Shown one piece after another: positions 23,282-25,615 of a DNA stretch of 25,615 nucleotides (the stretch's first letter is position 1; every line of letters starts with the position of its first letter). Location of the stretch: positions 1-25,615 of the forward strand of contig CAYXDC010000046.1 of the NCBI GenBank assembly GCA_964463505.1, given 5' to 3'. Source of the DNA: JAJZSS01 sp964463505 (GTDB taxonomy: Bacteria; Chloroflexota; Anaerolineae; Anaerolineales; UBA4823). Under the pieces are notes generated by a model, which was not told the DNA's origin, did no database searches, and saw nothing but the letters and a program-made list of their open reading frames with translations. A program made the position numbers and the translations under genes.

Positions 23282-24264
23282 GCCAGCGGGAAATTTTTCT
23301 GTACTTCGATATTCTGGAATTTTTCACTCTGCCGAGCTCCGTGCGCCTTGACCCATTCTGCCATGCACGCCAGCCCCTCGTCCAAAGTGTGCAGCTTTCG
23401 GCTGCCAAACACACGCTCAACCTTTGCATGCGTTGAGTAAGCGTTCAAGACTTCATTGCGAGCCGGTAGATGTTTGATCTGTGGTTCGACCCCCATCGCC
23501 CTGGCAACCGCGATGGCCAGATCATTGACACTGTAGGGCATATCTGCACCAATATTAAAAACCTGGTTGTAGGCCTGTGGTTCATCCAACGCATCCGCCA
23601 TGATGGGAGCAATATCGCCAATATAGCTAAAGGCACGCGTCTGAGACCCATCACCAAAGACTGACATGGCTTTGCCTTGCAAGATCTGGTTCATGAAGAT
23701 CCCCACCACATTGCGATATTTATCGCCAATATTCTGGCGCTCGCCATAGACATTATGCGGGCGAAAGACGACATAATCCAGACCGAACATTTCCTTACAG
23801 GCAGCCAGCTCCTGTTCAACCGCCAGCTTGGCGATCCCATAGGAATCTTCCGGGTGGGCCGGGGTTTCTTCGGTCATCGGCAGGACCGGGCTGGCGCCAT
23901 AGACCGCAATCGATGAGGTGAAAACAAATAACTTCACACCCGTATTTACCGCAGCATTGATCAGGTTGACACTGCCAATCAAATTATTATTGTAGTTAAA
24001 ACGTTTGATGAAGTGGCTCAAGCCCTCAGCGGCGTAAGCCGCCAGATGATAAACGGCAGTGAATTTTTCGGCCTCGAATAGTTGGTTAACTAATTCGACA
24101 TCATTGATGCTGCCGTGAATGAAATGGGCTCCATTTGGAATATTGTCCTCAAACCCACCACTGAGGTCGTCCAAAACCACCACCCGGTTGCTCCGGGATA
24201 ACAATTGTTCAGCGACATGGGCGCCAATAAAACCTGCGCCGCCTGTGACCAAGATATTGCGCAT
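23269..24264 (-). CDS. NAD-dependent sugar-nucleotide epimerase/dehydratase
   Basis: A 331-residue extended short-chain dehydrogenase/reductase. The Rossmann motif GGAGFIG (8-14, Gly8/11/14) is followed by VVLDDLSGG, which fits NAD binding through the acidic residue. VYHLAAYAA, TSSIAVYG (Ser117/118) and SYGIAK (Tyr142, Lys146) give the catalytic Ser-Tyr-Lys set, and FRPHNVYGERQ and FGDGSQTRAFSYIGD are typical of UDP-glucose 4-epimerase-like enzymes. It probably makes a nucleotide-sugar donor, such as a C4 epimer, for the glycosyltransferases of the locus; exact substrate is open. It lies 30 bp after the acyltransferase gene and its end overlaps the GT2 gene by 13 bp. Confidence 0.92.
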   Translation of the reverse strand: MRNILVTGGAGFIGAHVAEQLLSRSNRVVVLDDLSGGFEDNIPNGAHFIHGSINDVELVNQLFEAEKFTAVYHLAAYAAEGLSHFIKRFNYNNNLIGSVNLINAAVNTGVKLFVFTSSIAVYGASPVLPMTEETPAHPEDSYGIAKLAVEQELAACKEMFGLDYVVFRPHNVYGERQNIGDKYRNVVGIFMNQILQGKAMSVFGDGSQTRAFSYIGDIAPIMADALDEPQAYNQVFNIGADMPYSVNDLAIAVARAMGVEPQIKHLPARNEVLNAYSTHAKVERVFGSRKLHTLDEGLACMAEWVKAHGARQSEKFQNIEVQKNFPLAWLD

Positions 24265-24294
24265 TATGTCCTCACTTATGAATAGTAAAAAAGG

Positions 24295-25404
24295 CTAGCC
24301 AAACAGGTAACCATAATATTTTCTGGCAGGAGAACGATTTACGATTGCCATCAAAAGGAGTGGGATACCCAATCCAAGAGCAAACAAAACCGGTTGCAGT
24401 AAAAACTGGGAGGCCAGCAGCCAGGGGGAAAAATGATAAATCAGCCGGGCGCTATACTCCAATACGGGTGAATGAACCAGGTAAACCCCAAACGAACGCG
24501 CCCCTAACTGACTTAGTTGCCCAGACTGGGGAATCTTGCTGCGGTCAAAAGCAATGAAAGCGCCGAGGAATGTTATTGCGTAAAAATTATCAATAATTGT
24601 CTCGCGCGCCGCGATCCATTCCTGTCCGGAAGCACGCAGAAGAATTTCCCATTCGACCATACCCAGCACAAAGAAAACCACTACACCAACCAGCAGAACC
24701 CACCGCACTTGGTAGAGGAACGGTTTGATCTTATCCAGATGCAATCCGGTCACAATTCCCAGGCAGAACCAAAATACAAAGCCAAACAATAGGAAACTAC
24801 GCGTAAGGAAGAGCATGGGGTTCAACCAGGGTACATCTATGGGCAAGATTAGTGCATAACGCATGGTAACCACTGCTGATTGAATAATAAAAGTGACTAC
24901 TAAAAGAAGCTTCCAATGTTGGCGAGCCAGAGGCACCAGGAAAGGCGCGATCAAGTAAAGCTGCACCAAAACAGGCACAAAATAAAACGGGGCGCCGGTC
25001 CGACCGAGGATAATCGTGGTAATAAAACTGATAGGTGTGTAACGCTCTCCTTGTAGAATTTGGGCAATTAATATCAGAACCGACCAGAGTACAAAGGGGA
25101 TAACCAACGTCAGTATACGGGAGCGGACGATATTCCAACCGATCGTTTTTTGGCTGCGACCTGCAGCTACGGCCACGAAGTATCCTGAGACAAATAGAAA
25201 AGCCGGGATACTGAAGATCACCAACTGTTCGATAAAGCGCAAGAAATAATAGCCTGCCCCACCCAGCTGGGTGAAATCAGGCACTTGCACGGGCAGGTAC
25301 TGGTCGGTCCACCAGAACATGGCAGTAAAACCCCATCCAGTAGTGTGGTATAAAACTGCGCCCAGGATTGCAATGCCATTTAAGATCAGTAAGCGCTTAA
25401 CCAT
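24295..25404 (-). CDS. Acyltransferase family 3 membrane protein
   Basis: A 369-residue polytopic protein with about ten membrane segments. The N-terminus RLLILNGIAILGAVLYHTTG matches the acyltransferase-3 start, with the conserved His in the first segment; GYFVA, R-SRIL-LVIPFVLW and the C-terminal ARSFGVYLVHSP are further family marks. Such proteins move acetyl or other acyl groups across the membrane onto sugars of surface polysaccharides. It starts 9 bp after the stop of a second acyltransferase-3 gene (25414 onwards); over their last 66 residues the two share about 31 identical positions, so they are a tandem duplication with separate specificities or redundancy. Confidence 0.88.
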   Translation of the reverse strand: MVKRLLILNGIAILGAVLYHTTGWGFTAMFWWTDQYLPVQVPDFTQLGGAGYYFLRFIEQLVIFSIPAFLFVSGYFVAVAAGRSQKTIGWNIVRSRILTLVIPFVLWSVLILIAQILQGERYTPISFITTIILGRTGAPFYFVPVLVQLYLIAPFLVPLARQHWKLLLVVTFIIQSAVVTMRYALILPIDVPWLNPMLFLTRSFLLFGFVFWFCLGIVTGLHLDKIKPFLYQVRWVLLVGVVVFFVLGMVEWEILLRASGQEWIAARETIIDNFYAITFLGAFIAFDRSKIPQSGQLSQLGARSFGVYLVHSPVLEYSARLIYHFSPWLLASQFLLQPVLFALGLGIPLLLMAIVNRSPARKYYGYLFG

Positions 25405-25413
25405 TCAGATCAC

Positions 25414-25615
25414 CTAACCAAATAAATAGGTATAGAGCTTTGGGTATGGCAGTTTAGATACCAATCCCATCAGGATGAGCGGTCCAGCCAAGCCCACTGC
25501 GATCAAGATTGGTTGGAGGATAAGCTGGTTTCCCAGCACTTGTGGCAAGTAACGATAAATAATTTTAGCCGTGTATTCAATGAAAATAGCGTGGGTGAGA
25601 AAAATGCCATAGGAA
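25414..25615 (-). CDS. Second acyltransferase family 3 protein, C-terminal part
   Basis: The window edge cuts this gene; only the last 67 codons are visible, too short to stand out by length but clear by homology. Reading from the edge: SYGIFLTHAIFIEYTAK, then a hydrophobic segment with LILQPILIAVGL and the end YTYLFG. This aligns without gaps to the end of the neighbouring protein at 24295-25404 (SFGVYLVHSPVLEY ... YGYLFG), with about 31 of 66 identical residues. It is therefore a tandem paralogue of that acyltransferase-3 protein. Stop codon TAG at 25414-25416; the next gene begins 9 bp on. The start and the catalytic His lie outside the window. Confidence 0.85.
   Translation of the reverse strand, partial: SYGIFLTHAIFIEYTAKIIYRYLPQVLGNQLILQPILIAVGLAGPLILMGLVSKLPYPKLYTYLFG

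Noticed and set aside
1..25615. CRISPR arrays, tRNA/rRNA genes, insertion sequences
   Set aside because: No regularly spaced repeats, no cloverleaf or rRNA-like stretches and no transposase genes were found by reading.

Overview
The window looks like a piece of a Chloroflexota genome, probably Anaerolineae or a close relative. This is inferred from roughly 50% GC, the style of the secreted proteins (signal peptide followed by a WxYLPLxNxP segment), fused Wzz/BY-kinase architecture and the absence of any outer-membrane exporter gene. No rRNA or tRNA gene is visible, so the assignment is not proven. A run of 100 N (7312-7411) is a scaffold join of unknown true length, so the left and right parts may not be as close as they appear.

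Left part (1-7311) is a regulator and surface-protein region. Three Crp/Fnr-family regulators lie within about 4.2 kb (104-778 +, 1867-2529 -, 3624-4310 -), mixed with two polytopic membrane proteins of unknown function (800-1426 -, 2662-3534 +) and a small BON-domain protein (1500-1817 -). A perfect 14-bp FNR-type palindrome lies upstream of the first regulator. A strong bidirectional terminator separates the converging 2662-3534 and 3624-4310 genes. Then come two secreted proteins read on the + strand: an SGNH/GDSL hydrolase (4528-5592) and a CBM9-like plus DNRLRE-like protein cut by the gap (5864-7311). These two share a gapless 56-residue N-terminal module although the rest of each protein is unrelated.

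Right part (7420-25615) is one uninterrupted minus-strand exopolysaccharide locus of at least 16 genes, with gaps of 0-48 bp except 107 bp before the last gene. In transcription order: two tandem acyltransferase-3 proteins (the first cut by the window edge), a sugar-nucleotide epimerase, a GT2, a sulfotransferase, a GT4, an O-antigen ligase/polymerase, an acyl carrier protein, an AMP-forming acyl ligase, an AsnB-type amidotransferase, a NadE-family protein, a GT2, a GT4, a GT-C membrane glycosyltransferase, a GT4 and finally a Wzz/tyrosine-kinase fusion.

The set ACP + AMP-ligase + AsnB + Stp1-like glycosyltransferases + tyrosine autokinase is reminiscent of the exosortase A (XrtA/PEP-CTERM) exopolysaccharide loci of Proteobacteria, yet no exosortase is seen here. 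The likely product is a surface polysaccharide that is acylated, sulfated and probably amidated, polymerised by the O-antigen ligase family protein and controlled by the tyrosine kinase. No initiating glycosyltransferase and no Wzx flippase are in the window; they may lie past the right edge or in the gap.
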